The notes under the pieces were generated by a model, which did not search any database, had not been told where the DNA came from, and worked only from the letters and a program-made list of their open reading frames with translations. Shown one piece after another: positions 45,454 to 54,749 of a DNA stretch of 64,000 bases. Position 1 is the stretch's first letter; every line of letters starts with the position of its first letter. The stretch is taken from assembly GCF_000166275.1 (NCBI RefSeq), contig NZ_CM001023.1, forward strand, positions 3,971,001 through 4,035,000, given 5' to 3'. A program made the translations under genes and the position numbers. Source of the DNA: Algoriphagus machipongonensis. GTDB lineage: Bacteria > Bacteroidota > Bacteroidia > Cytophagales > Cyclobacteriaceae.

Positions 45454-45855
45454 TTAGGCTACTTTGGCAGTTTGAGAATTTGAGACAATTTCTACCACGA
45501 GTTCTTCAGTGACATTACTTTTAAGCAAGTACTCCACTGAGCCATATTCCATGGCAGCAATCGCTACTTCCAGGTTTTCCATGGCAGTGCAAAAAACCAC
45601 TTCGATTCCTGGATAATATCCTTTTACTTCTTTGAGGATATCCAGCCCATTTGAATGCTCCATTTGATAATCCAAAAAGATCATCCCCGGATTTAGGTGG
45701 ATATTTTTCAAGCAGGTCTCTCCGTCCTCAAATGTGTGGATTTTGGAAAAGCCAATCTTGGCTAGAATTTGTCTTAAGACTTCAGTCCAGAAAGGGTCGT
45801 CGTCGACAATAAAGGCGGGTAAGTGTTTGATGTTTTTCATTCTTATTTTTTTCAA
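45454..45855 (-). CDS. Single-domain response regulator
   Basis: 133 residues, REC only. Acidic pair DDD near the start, phospho-Asp in MIFLDYQMEHSNG, Thr in FCTAMEN, Lys in YLLKSN. No output domain, so it probably acts by protein contact or as a phosphate sink. A second ATG five codons in (MKNIKHLPAF) is the likelier start. Ends ten bases before the DUF4184 start, so in one operon. Confidence 0.9.
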   Translation of the reverse strand: MKKIRMKNIKHLPAFIVDDDPFWTEVLRQILAKIGFSKIHTFEDGETCLKNIHLNPGMIFLDYQMEHSNGLDILKEVKGYYPGIEVVFCTAMENLEVAIAAMEYGSVEYLLKSNVTEELVVEIVSNSQTAKVA

Positions 45856-45885
45856 ACAACTATTTCACATATGAGACCAAAATAA

Positions 45886-45916
45886 AAAAGTGCCTTAGAA
45901 CGACTCTAAGACACTT
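45886..45916 (-). terminator. Hairpin between the cupin operon and the regulator gene
   Basis: AAAAAAGTGCCTTAGA ... TCTAAGACACTTTTT, stem with one mismatch and T runs on both strands. Likely terminator of the H-NOX operon on the minus strand. Confidence 0.8.
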
Positions 45917-45980
45917 TTTACAAATTTAAATTCCATATTTTGGAATGCTGTTCTAAAAACAGGAATATCTTTAGGTTAAA

Positions 45981-46475
45981 TCATCTTCCAAAATCATCTT
46001 GTAACCTGACTATATCTTCTTCATCTGAAGGATTTGCAGCATCAGTGTGTTGCCAAATCTCGGCTACAACACCCCAATCTTCCAAACCAATTAATCGGTG
46101 TCTTTCTCCTTGAGTCAATTTGATTTTATCGCCCTTACTCAGGGTTTTTATCTCTCTTTCGGTATCGTCATTACTTGTTGCTACTGCCACATTTCCTGCG
46201 ATACATCTCCAGATTTCAGCTCTTCTGAAATGGTACTGCCAGCTCAACCTTTTATTTGGTGCTACCAACAGAATTTTAGGGCTCAATTTTTCCGAGATTT
46301 TTAATGCTTCAAAATCTTCCTCCGGAAAAAATTCCTGGGCAAACTGAGATGCCTGACTCTCTTCCAAAACCAGAAAACCTCCCCATGGACGATCTCGGTC
46401 TTGCTTTACAATTTGTAATTCCAGATCATTCATCAAAGACTCTGCATATTCAAATATCTCCTCTTTTGTTTTCAT
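45981..46475 (-). CDS. Cupin-fold protein (sugar-phosphate isomerase-like)
   Basis: 164 residues. RPWGGFLVLEE, then NKRLSWQYHFRRAEIWRCIAGNVAVA and GERHRLIGLEDWGVVAEIWQHTD have the cupin pattern of type II mannose-6-phosphate isomerase-like proteins (H.RR.E.W...G; GE.HRL.G). It has only the cupin part and may bind a sugar phosphate. Its ATG overlaps the hybrid-kinase stop, so it is in the NO-sensing operon, beside mannose-related glycan genes. Confidence 0.82.
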   Translation of the reverse strand: MKTKEEIFEYAESLMNDLELQIVKQDRDRPWGGFLVLEESQASQFAQEFFPEEDFEALKISEKLSPKILLVAPNKRLSWQYHFRRAEIWRCIAGNVAVATSNDDTEREIKTLSKGDKIKLTQGERHRLIGLEDWGVVAEIWQHTDAANPSDEEDIVRLQDDFGR

Positions 46476-49400
46476 TTGTTTGTTGATTTCAAATCCTTGG
46501 CTACTAAATGAAGGACCTGATCTAAATGATTCATCAAATAAATCATCCTTTCTGATTTTTGTTGGTTTACTATTTCTGTTTCTATCTCTATTACTTCCTC
46601 GCTGATCTCCTGGACCCTCATCATCTTAATCGATGGTTTTATTTTATGGACCAACTTCCTTACTTCATCAAAGTTCCCTTTTTCAAATTCTTTCATTGCC
46701 TGCCTGGCAGATACCATGACGCTAGTATGGAATAAATGAATCATTTTATCCATAAAATCGGCATTCCCTTTTGCAATATTTTCCAGTTCGTCCAAGGAGT
46801 ATAAAGGCTTCGATGAAGTAGCTTTTTCTGGAATTTTCGAAACGGTTTCTTGGCTTCCTATTAACAATCGAGAAATCATGTTCAACAAGTCCTTTTCCTG
46901 AAATGGCTTTGCCAAAAAATCATCCATTCCATGTGAAAGATATTTTTCTCGATCCCCTTTCATTGCAAAAGCAGTCAAAGCAATAATTGGAATTTTTGAT
47001 TGTAAATCGTCTCGAATCACTTTTGTAGCCATCATACCATCCATGACAGGCATTTGAACATCCATCAAAATCAAATCAAGCGAATGATCTTTTGCAGCCT
47101 GAATAGCTTCCTCACCATTGTTTGCAGTGATGGTCAACATCTCATTTTGTTCCAGGATAGTCGTAGCAACCAATCGATTAAATTCATTATCATCAACAAC
47201 CAGTATTTTTTTACCTTTCAGCAAAGCTTCGTTGATCGAGGAAGAGTCTTCAACTGGAAGGTCACTTTCTTGACCTTTTGGCAATTTGAAATTGACTGAC
47301 ACGATTGTTCCTAATCCTTTTTGGGACTCGATTTTCATTTGCCCTCCCATCAGTTGCACTAGTTCTTTGCTGATGCTCAAACCTAGGCCTGTTCCACCGA
47401 ATTTTCTTGTGATCGTAGTATCTTCTTGTACGTACTTTTCAAAATTGCTATTGACAAAGTCATCATCCATTCCAATCCCTGTGTCAATGACTGAAAATTT
47501 AATTTCCTGATGACTTTCAGTTTCAGAAATAGAATGACATTGAAGTACTACTTTTCCTTTTTCTGTAAACTTGATTGCATTGGAAAGTAGGTTTAGCAAA
47601 ATCTGACTTATCCTGATAGGGTCACCTATCAGAACTTCATTGATTCTGGAATCATAATTTAAAATAGAATAGTCCAAGCCTTTACTTTCAGCTTTGGCTT
47701 TCATCATTTCAAACGTATGCTCAATAATGTTTTTAGGTTTAAACCCAATGGCTTCTATGGTCATTTTTCCAGCTTCCAATTTTGATAGGTCCAAAATATC
47801 TTTGATAATCACCATAAGATGACTAGCGGAATCCTGGATTGCTTTAATGTATTTATTTTGCTGGTCGTTTAATGCTGATTTCGCCAATTGCTCACCCATG
47901 CCTACAATCGCATTCATTGGTGTTCTGATTTCATGGCTCATATTGGCAAAGAAGATTTCCTTAGCTCGCTTTGATTTTTCAGCCTCCTCCCTCTGCCGGA
48001 TAAGCTCTTCCTCCAGTCTTTTTTGATCAGTGATATCCAAGTGAATCCCGATGGATCCGATCAGTTCATTTTTATCATTATAATTTGGAGCTCCGCTGAT
48101 AAACCACCATCGATATTCTCCATTGGGTCTTTTATATTTCAATTCATAAGAGTCCGAAACCCCACTTTTCCTACTTTCGGACTTGATTAATAATTTTTCT
48201 TTATCTGATTCATTGAGCAGCAAATCTGTTGCTTTCCTACCGATGAAATCCTCCAATTCGTATCCTGCCATCTGGCAAAAAGTCTGATTGGCATGGAGGA
48301 CATGTTCATTTAAATCAACTTCCAAAAGTCCCAAATTCATATTGGAGATGATATTTCTGAACTTCTCCTCCTGCTGAAACAACCGCATTTCTGATTGCTT
48401 TCTCTTCTGGATATTGACCAACATCTGCGCAAAGACAAACAAAAGTTCAATCTCTTTATGAGAATAGGTGTGTTGATGATTAACAGAATCAAATCCCACA
48501 AATCCCATAAGATCTTCTTTGAACATCATAGGAATGGCTATCAAACTTTTGATTCCCTGAGGCTCAAGAATATCATACAGCCCATCAAAGCCCAATTCTT
48601 TCAGTGTGGAAACGTCATTTACCGAAAATGGCTTTCCTTGAGCATGGGCATCTAGCCACTGGGGAACATATTCTAAAGGTACATCTTGGGTATTTTCTAT
48701 TTCACGGGAAATTCCTGGGCCACACCATTCATGAGTACAAGAACAGGTGAAGGCATCGAGATCATATGAAAATATATAAGCTCTATCAGCATTGACGAAC
48801 TCTCCTATTTTTTTCAACGAGGCATCAATATTGGTATCCACCTCGTCCAAATCGATATTGATGTAGGTAGAAGAAATATCTATCAAAATGTTTTTGAGTT
48901 TCTCCTGATTTTCCAAAAGAGCTTCAGTCTTTTTTCGTTCGGAGATATCTACTAAAATCCCATTTATTCTTACGGGTTTTCCATCTTCAAAAATCAATTT
49001 CCCTTTATCCTGAACCCACTTCACTTTTTTAGATGGAGTAATGATTCTGTATTCCTGAATGTATTCATTGTTTTCTTGGACATCTTCCAAAATAGTATCC
49101 AAAACATGAAGATCATCAGGATGTATAGTTTTGCTTCTCCATGAATTATCTTCCAAGAGAATATCCATATCCAGCTCAAATAGGTCTTCCGCTGATGGTG
49201 TAAAAAATATCCCAGAAAGATCAGGATAGCTAACTGACCAAATCACATCTTTGAGTTCATTTAGAACACTTCCCAGCTTTTTATTAAGGGATACCAACTC
49301 TTTCTCGGCATTTTTTTGTTCTGTGATATCAGAATGTGTCCCAATAATTTTTAGAGGAATTCCCTGTGGGTCTTTTTCGATAACTATGCCCCTATCCTTG

Positions 49401-50542
49401 ACCCATTTGATACTGCCATCTTCATGAAGCATTCGGTATTCCAATTGGTGAGAAGATATTTCTCCCCGCTTATACCTCAAATCATTTTCAACCAAAATTG
49501 GATAGTCTTCCTGATGTATATGGGAATTCCAGACTTCTCCCACGTTGACAGACTGATCAAATGTAAGTCCTAGGAAATTTTTAGCCTTATTAGAAAAGCT
49601 AGTTTTATTAGTTCTAAAATCATGCTCCCACACATTATCACCGGAAAATTCCAGAACCTGTCTGAAGGTCTTCTCAAATTCCTGAATTTTATTTTTAGAG
49701 ATCTTCTCTTCGGTTACATCCTCTACCAAGGTGAAGTAGTGAAGGAACTCTCCATTTTTATCAGATACTGCCTGACCATTTACCCTTGCCCAAAACCATG
49801 TTCCATCCTTTTTGTAATGTTTCAACTCAACTTTATAGGGTTCTTTTTTAAAAAAAGAATCAAGCATTTTTTTTAATTCTTCCTTCTGGGTTTCTTCACC
49901 TCTTCCCAATTCAAGGGGAGTTTTCCCAATAATCTCAGATAAATCATATTGGGTCTGTCTTAGGTATCCCTCATTGGCATAGGTAATATATCCTTCCTCA
50001 TCAGTATAAATGATCCCATCTAAGTTGGCACTAGCCACATAGGATAGATTTTCCAAACTTTCTTTTTGATGCGAGATGGTTTCGATCAGTTCTTTGAGAT
50101 CTGCAGTAACCAATTCTTGGTTTTTGATCAGATGGAGCAAATCCACCAATGGATCAAGCGCCGCAAAATCAGAAATTGAAAGGTCATTGGAAACCAATTC
50201 CTCTATAGAACTAAACCAGGGAGAACCCAAAAACAAGAGTAATTCCTGATCTTCAAAATATTCAAACTGTCCTCTGAAAAGCGTGGCATTATCCTTTTTC
50301 CTTTTTAAAAGAACCGTTTTTGAGGAGTTTTGAGATAATATTTCAAATTCAAAATCAGTTTCTTTTGGTCTTTCAATAAGAAATAAGTCTTCCACAGATT
50401 TTCCTTGGATATCACCCAGCATTTTTAAAAGGCTTGGACCAAAAAACTTGATTTTTTTGTCCTTGGAAAACGCAAAATGAAACGGAAACGTCGTGTCCAG
50501 ATGCTTCTTTTTGAGGTCTATATGTGGTTCATTTTTGTTCAC
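46472..50542 (-). CDS. HNOBA-domain hybrid histidine kinase with PAS, GAF, REC and Hpt
   Basis: 1356 residues, no membrane helix. Order: HNOBA heme-NO-associated domain (about 17-165; FPFHFAFSKDKKIKFFG, RGQFEYFEDQELLLFLGSPWFSS), PAS (170-290), PAS (292-425), PAS (428-550), GAF (553-725), PAS (730-855), HisKA with His about 870 (NMSHEIRTPMNAIVG), HATPase (GTGLGLSISKELVQLMGG), REC with Asp about 1158 (LILMDVQMPVMDG), Hpt with His about 1298 (KLVHKIKPS). An HNOBA kinase next to H-NOX is the known NO-responsive pair: NO-bound H-NOX inhibits or changes the kinase. Partner regulators are probably the REC proteins at 51224 and 45454. Confidence 0.95.
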   Translation of the reverse strand: MNKNEPHIDLKKKHLDTTFPFHFAFSKDKKIKFFGPSLLKMLGDIQGKSVEDLFLIERPKETDFEFEILSQNSSKTVLLKRKKDNATLFRGQFEYFEDQELLLFLGSPWFSSIEELVSNDLSISDFAALDPLVDLLHLIKNQELVTADLKELIETISHQKESLENLSYVASANLDGIIYTDEEGYITYANEGYLRQTQYDLSEIIGKTPLELGRGEETQKEELKKMLDSFFKKEPYKVELKHYKKDGTWFWARVNGQAVSDKNGEFLHYFTLVEDVTEEKISKNKIQEFEKTFRQVLEFSGDNVWEHDFRTNKTSFSNKAKNFLGLTFDQSVNVGEVWNSHIHQEDYPILVENDLRYKRGEISSHQLEYRMLHEDGSIKWVKDRGIVIEKDPQGIPLKIIGTHSDITEQKNAEKELVSLNKKLGSVLNELKDVIWSVSYPDLSGIFFTPSAEDLFELDMDILLEDNSWRSKTIHPDDLHVLDTILEDVQENNEYIQEYRIITPSKKVKWVQDKGKLIFEDGKPVRINGILVDISERKKTEALLENQEKLKNILIDISSTYINIDLDEVDTNIDASLKKIGEFVNADRAYIFSYDLDAFTCSCTHEWCGPGISREIENTQDVPLEYVPQWLDAHAQGKPFSVNDVSTLKELGFDGLYDILEPQGIKSLIAIPMMFKEDLMGFVGFDSVNHQHTYSHKEIELLFVFAQMLVNIQKRKQSEMRLFQQEEKFRNIISNMNLGLLEVDLNEHVLHANQTFCQMAGYELEDFIGRKATDLLLNESDKEKLLIKSESRKSGVSDSYELKYKRPNGEYRWWFISGAPNYNDKNELIGSIGIHLDITDQKRLEEELIRQREEAEKSKRAKEIFFANMSHEIRTPMNAIVGMGEQLAKSALNDQQNKYIKAIQDSASHLMVIIKDILDLSKLEAGKMTIEAIGFKPKNIIEHTFEMMKAKAESKGLDYSILNYDSRINEVLIGDPIRISQILLNLLSNAIKFTEKGKVVLQCHSISETESHQEIKFSVIDTGIGMDDDFVNSNFEKYVQEDTTITRKFGGTGLGLSISKELVQLMGGQMKIESQKGLGTIVSVNFKLPKGQESDLPVEDSSSINEALLKGKKILVVDDNEFNRLVATTILEQNEMLTITANNGEEAIQAAKDHSLDLILMDVQMPVMDGMMATKVIRDDLQSKIPIIALTAFAMKGDREKYLSHGMDDFLAKPFQEKDLLNMISRLLIGSQETVSKIPEKATSSKPLYSLDELENIAKGNADFMDKMIHLFHTSVMVSARQAMKEFEKGNFDEVRKLVHKIKPSIKMMRVQEISEEVIEIETEIVNQQKSERMIYLMNHLDQVLHLVAKDLKSTNK

Positions 50543-51081
50543 CAGCTTACTTTAAATGCTTCATGGTCATGACCATTTTCCCTTCCATAGAGATGAATGA
50601 TTTCTACAGGAGTTTCAAATAATTTACCTAAACCAGATAACAATCCTTCCATAAATCCCACTAAACCTTCTCTTTTTGAAAAATAATGAACGACCAAAGA
50701 TTGGTCCTCAATACCATCAATTTTGAACTCAGGTGGAGTCAACTTAGGATAGATCAGCATGATTCGGTCATGAAATAAGGGAAGATTGATCAAGAAGTCC
50801 TTCAGATTAGTTCCTCCTGCCTTCATTAAACCTCCATATTTTTCATTTCCTGTTTTAAGAATCCACCATTCTCCAAATGTAAACAAGACCTCATCGACCG
50901 AGATATTGAGCTCTTCAGAAGCTGCTATTGCCAGTTGGTAAGTGACTGAGTCATCATATGGTTCGGTGCTGATGAAATAATCGATGTTTATATCGCTTTT
51001 CAATTTGATGATTTCCCACTTTTCCTTACCAAAATTGGTAGTAATCAATTCTTGAATCGATTTATTTACGAGTCCGTACAT
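50539..51081 (-). CDS. H-NOX heme nitric-oxide sensor
   Basis: 180 residues from the ATG at 51081 (MYGLVNKSIQELI, the family start), with AGGAA upstream; a longer frame from 51123 adds 14 residues. Heme-proximal His104 (FHDRIMLIYP) and the YxSxR propionate motif (Tyr133, Ser135, Arg137 in YFSKREG) are both intact. Soluble, binds heme and NO. It overlaps the start of the HNOBA kinase, forming a translationally coupled sensor-kinase pair. Confidence 0.95.
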   Translation of the reverse strand: MYGLVNKSIQELITTNFGKEKWEIIKLKSDINIDYFISTEPYDDSVTYQLAIAASEELNISVDEVLFTFGEWWILKTGNEKYGGLMKAGGTNLKDFLINLPLFHDRIMLIYPKLTPPEFKIDGIEDQSLVVHYFSKREGLVGFMEGLLSGLGKLFETPVEIIHLYGRENGHDHEAFKVSW

Positions 51082-51190
51082 AGGTTCCTTTTTTAAAGAA
51101 TCAGATAACAATCTAAAAATCAAGCCAAATCAAAAACCACTTTTAAGAGCTAAAAAGAGCGTATTTAAAACTAAATAGTATTTATTTATT

Positions 51191-51221
51191 CCTAATTCTG
51201 GAAAAATTTTCCAGAATTAGG
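51191..51221. promoter_or_regulatory. Perfect palindrome upstream of the H-NOX operon
   Basis: Arms CCTAATTCTGGAAAA and TTTTCCAGAATTAGG with one base between, no T run, so not an obvious terminator. Its core TGGAA-N5-TTCCA recurs as TGGAATTAATTCCA at 52630-52643, upstream of the sigma-54 regulator. Possible operator for that regulator. Confidence 0.5.
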
Positions 51222-51223
51222 AA

Positions 51224-52576
51224 TTATTCCGCTTTGATTTCACCCTCTTGAATCATTTTGTAAATCGTACTTTTCCCGATGTCCAATGCTTTCGCTGTCT
51301 CGATCACATCTCCATTATTCTTTTTAAGATAATGATTGACAATATCGCAGGTATGCTGCCTCAAAGTCTTGTTTTCCATCAAAAACATATTTTCCTTTTG
51401 CACTGAAAAATAGCTGATGTCTTGTGCTTTGATTTCCTGTCCATCTGCCATCACTGCTGCCAGCTCAATAACCGCTTTTAGCTCTCGAATATTCCCTGGA
51501 AAAGGGTATTTCAAGAGTTTGTCTTTGGCATCAGCTGCGAGTGAAAGGGAAGAGATCTTATTCGTCTTGACAAAATCATCCAAAAAATGCTTTGCCAAAA
51601 TCAAGACATCTGAACCTCTCTCGCGTAAAGGAGGTAAATCGATCGGCAAACCCATCACCCTGAAAAATAAATCTTCCCGAAAATTCCCTTTTCTGACTTC
51701 ATCCGACAGATTTTTATGGGTAGCAGAGATGACTCTGACATCTAGCTTCACCGATTCATTTCCTCCCACTCTGGTTAGCTCACGCTCCTGAAGAACTCTG
51801 AGAAGTTTTGACTGGAGATTAAGATCCATTTCAGCAATCTCATCCAAAAAGATGGTTCCGCCATTGGCTTCTTCAAACTTTCCGATCTTCCTACTTACTG
51901 CTCCGGTAAAGGCTCCTTTTTCATATCCAAAAAGCTCACTTTCTATTAGGTCTTTTGGAATAGCGGCCATGTTAACCGCCACAAAGCTTTTCTTCTTTCT
52001 ATCACTATTATAATGAATCGCTTTTGCTACCACTTCCTTTCCTGTCCCAGTCTCACCAGTAATCGACACATTGATATTGGTCTTGATCGCCTTTTCGATC
52101 AAGGAAAAAACACTTTTGAGAACGGGACTATTTCCTAAAATAGTTTTTTCAAAAGTGTACTTCTGCCCCAGTTCCTCCTTAAGAGTTTCTACCTCCTTTT
52201 TTAAGGATTGATTTTCCCGGATCTTAATGACACTGTTCCAAAGCAAATCTTTGGTAGCCTCATCTTTGACCAGATAATCACTTACACCGGCTTTGAGCAA
52301 ACCAACAGCTACACTGATATCTTCTTGGGAACTGATCACCACTACCGGAATGCTGGGATTGTATTCTTTGATCTTTTGAAAAAGTTTGTCCCCCGGTAAA
52401 TCTGGTAAGGAAAAATCGACAGTGATCAAGTCAGGTTTTTCCTGAAGCTTTAATAAACAGGCTTTGGCTGTAGCAAATAAATGAACTTCATAGTCCGGGT
52501 TTAAACCTAAGTGATACTCCAGAATCTGCCCGTACCAAGGATCATCTTCTACAATAAATATTTTAAACTGGCTCAT
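51224..52576 (-). CDS. Sigma-54-dependent response regulator (NtrC-type)
   Basis: 450 residues: receiver with Asp54 (LITVDFSLPDL), AAA+ sigma-54 activation domain (about 145-380) with GETGTGKE, the sigma-54 contact ESELFGYEKGAFTGA and GGTIFLDEI, and a C-terminal Fis-type helix-turn-helix (AKALDIGKSTIYKMIQEG). It should activate sigma-54 promoters after phosphorylation. Divergent from the glycosyltransferase operon and upstream of the H-NOX operon, so likely the response regulator of the NO kinase; pairing is inferred. Confidence 0.95.
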   Translation of the reverse strand: MSQFKIFIVEDDPWYGQILEYHLGLNPDYEVHLFATAKACLLKLQEKPDLITVDFSLPDLPGDKLFQKIKEYNPSIPVVVISSQEDISVAVGLLKAGVSDYLVKDEATKDLLWNSVIKIRENQSLKKEVETLKEELGQKYTFEKTILGNSPVLKSVFSLIEKAIKTNINVSITGETGTGKEVVAKAIHYNSDRKKKSFVAVNMAAIPKDLIESELFGYEKGAFTGAVSRKIGKFEEANGGTIFLDEIAEMDLNLQSKLLRVLQERELTRVGGNESVKLDVRVISATHKNLSDEVRKGNFREDLFFRVMGLPIDLPPLRERGSDVLILAKHFLDDFVKTNKISSLSLAADAKDKLLKYPFPGNIRELKAVIELAAVMADGQEIKAQDISYFSVQKENMFLMENKTLRQHTCDIVNHYLKKNNGDVIETAKALDIGKSTIYKMIQEGEIKAE

Positions 52577-52629
52577 AGCATTTCATTATTCCCTTAAGGT
52601 ACAAAAAGGTTTTCTAACAATACAATTTT

Positions 52630-52643
52630 TGGAATTAATTCCA
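52630..52643. promoter_or_regulatory. 14-bp palindrome between the regulator and the glycan operon
   Basis: TGGAATTAATTCCA, perfect. About 100 bases upstream of a TTGGCAC (52729-52735) that looks like a sigma-54 -24 element, the usual distance of an activator site, but the -12 part (TTGC) is not found (AAAC), and the implied start would be at the ATG of the gene. Confidence 0.45.
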
Positions 52644-52753
52644 TTTTCTGGAAAATAAAGAAACATGAAAATATTTAATAATCTGATTTTCAATGACTTA
52701 AAATAATGGATTATGATTTGACTAATTGTTGGCACATCGAAAACCCAACAAGG

Positions 52754-53632
52754 ATGAAAACATTACAGAATCAAAAAAGGGAAAACGTGATCAGTGAGTT
52801 GCTTCAAAGTGCATTGAATTATGACCCGGAAATTCAGCACCATTACGCCATCGTAATTCCATGCTACAACGAAGAAAAAAGATTTGCTTATCAGGAATTC
52901 AAAACATTTGCCCTGCAGCATCCAGAGGTTTTGCTATGCTTGGTCAATGATGGTAGCAAAGACAGAACATTAGCTGTACTCAGAGGCATTCAGACCGAAA
53001 GCCCAAGCAACATTGCAGTTTATGACATGCCTCAAAACGGAGGAAAATCAGAAGCTGTAAGGCAGGGAATGTTGTTTGTCCATAGAAATTACGATTCAAA
53101 ATTGATCGGATTTTTGGATGCTGATTTGGCTACGCACCCTGAAGAATGGTTGCTAATGGCAAAATACAAAGAGGCACATCCAAAATATGGTGCAATCGTG
53201 GGAAGCAGAATCCAGCGATTAGGAGCTGACATTAACCGCGACGACAGCAGATCCCTTGTCAGCAGCATGATCAAAAAAATCATCAAAGCCATTTTGCGCG
53301 CCAACTTCCAGGATACTCAGTGCGGAGCCAAAATTTTCCAGAGAAACCTGGTTCCTTTTTTATTCAAAAATCAATTCGAAACTCCTTGGCTCTTTGATGT
53401 CGAGATCTTCTTGAGACTTCAGCAAAAATTCGGGAAGACCACCTTACAAAAAGGAGTGTTGGAGTACCCTCTTCTACACTGGTCAGAAATCGGAGATTCC
53501 AGATTAAAACTAAAAGACACCATCAAAATCCCATTGCAATTATTGGGACTCTATTATCACTATCAAATTAAAAGAAAACCAAAGAGCATCCTGAATAACA
53601 AACAGTTAAAGCTTGCCCTTCAATCAAACTAA
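52754..53632 (+). CDS. Family 2 glycosyltransferase (dolichyl-phosphate sugar type)
   Basis: 292 residues from the ATG at 52754, which follows CAAGG; the longer frame from 52706 adds 16 residues. GT-A fold: YAIVIPCYNEEKRF, CLVNDGSKDRT, FLDADLATHPEEW (DxD). No C-terminal membrane helices. Probably adds a sugar from a nucleotide sugar to a lipid carrier in surface-glycan synthesis. Next gene makes GDP-mannose, so mannose is a guess. Confidence 0.88.
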   Translation: MKTLQNQKRENVISELLQSALNYDPEIQHHYAIVIPCYNEEKRFAYQEFKTFALQHPEVLLCLVNDGSKDRTLAVLRGIQTESPSNIAVYDMPQNGGKSEAVRQGMLFVHRNYDSKLIGFLDADLATHPEEWLLMAKYKEAHPKYGAIVGSRIQRLGADINRDDSRSLVSSMIKKIIKAILRANFQDTQCGAKIFQRNLVPFLFKNQFETPWLFDVEIFLRLQQKFGKTTLQKGVLEYPLLHWSEIGDSRLKLKDTIKIPLQLLGLYYHYQIKRKPKSILNNKQLKLALQSN

Positions 53633-53646
53633 AAATCAAACAACCC

Positions 53647-54732
53647 ATGAAAAATCAAAATAACTACGTAGCCATCATGGCAGGTGGAGTCGGAAGCAGA
53701 TTCTGGCCAATGAGCAAAACAAGCTATCCAAAGCAATTCTTGGATATTCTGAACACTGGAAGAACATTGATCCAGTCTACCTATGACAGGTTCTCTACTT
53801 TCATTCCAGCCGAAAACATTTTTGTAGTTACCTCTACAGAATATGTATCCATCGTAAAAGAGCAATTACCTCACTTGCCAGAAGGTAACATCGTGGCTGA
53901 GCCAGAGAGAAAAAACACGGCAGCCTGCGTGGCTTACATTTCTTTCAAGTTGAAGAAAATGAATCCAAATGCCAATATGATTGTGGCTCCAAGTGATCAC
54001 TTGATCGGGGATTTGGATCTTTTTACAAATACCTGCAAAAAGGCATTGGATTTCACTGCAAAGCAATATGCTTTCGTCACGCTAGGTATAAGGCCTACTC
54101 ATCCCAATACCGGATATGGCTACATCCAATTCGATCTAGAAAAAAGTAAGTCTGGAGTATTTAAAGTAAACAGATTCACTGAAAAGCCGGATTTAAGCAC
54201 TGCCAAAGAATTTCTTTCTGAAGGTAACTACCTATGGAATTCAGGGATTTTCATCTGGAAAGCAGAGGATATCGTGGCTGCTTTTTGGGAGCATTTCCCA
54301 TACATGTTTGACCTTTTCCAAGACAGAATCACTGATTTGAATACCTCAAACGAGGCACAGGCAATTCGGGAAATCTACGAAAAATGCCCTTCTACTTCCA
54401 TTGATTACGCCATCATGGAAAAAGCTAAAAATGTCCATTTGATCCCTTCTGACTTCACTTGGAATGACCTAGGAACCTGGAACAGTGCCTATGAGAATTT
54501 CCGAAAAGACGAAGAAATGAATGCCAACAATAGCAAAAGCGCCATTCTGGTTGACAGTAAAGGATGCTTGGTTCACTCCAACGAGCAAAAACTGATGGTG
54601 ATAGGTGGTTTGGAGGATCTCATCATTGTGAATACACCTGAGGCACTATTGATCTGTAAAAAAGAAAACGAGCAACAGATCAAAGAATATGTAGCCAAAG
54701 TGAAGGAAGTACAAGGAGTTTTATACATCTAA
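53647..54732 (+). CDS. manC: Mannose-1-phosphate guanylyltransferase
   Basis: 361 residues. Nucleotide-binding start AIMAGGVGSRFWPMSKTSYPKQFLDIL, then APSDHLIGD, RFTEKPDL, NYLWNSGIFIWKAEDI and DYAIMEKAKNVHLIPSDFTWNDLGTW. It makes GDP-mannose from mannose-1-phosphate, for mannose- or fucose-containing polymers. No isomerase domain is fused to it; the cupin protein at 45981 might be related. It follows the glycosyltransferase by 14 bases. Confidence 0.95.
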   Translation: MKNQNNYVAIMAGGVGSRFWPMSKTSYPKQFLDILNTGRTLIQSTYDRFSTFIPAENIFVVTSTEYVSIVKEQLPHLPEGNIVAEPERKNTAACVAYISFKLKKMNPNANMIVAPSDHLIGDLDLFTNTCKKALDFTAKQYAFVTLGIRPTHPNTGYGYIQFDLEKSKSGVFKVNRFTEKPDLSTAKEFLSEGNYLWNSGIFIWKAEDIVAAFWEHFPYMFDLFQDRITDLNTSNEAQAIREIYEKCPSTSIDYAIMEKAKNVHLIPSDFTWNDLGTWNSAYENFRKDEEMNANNSKSAILVDSKGCLVHSNEQKLMVIGGLEDLIIVNTPEALLICKKENEQQIKEYVAKVKEVQGVLYI

Positions 54733-54749
54733 TCAAACCTGACAGTCAA

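Noticed and set aside
52729..52744. Sigma-54 promoter (TTGGCAC at 52729)
   Set aside because: The -24 half fits but the -12 half does not (AAAC for TTGC), and the implied start falls on the ATG at 52754.
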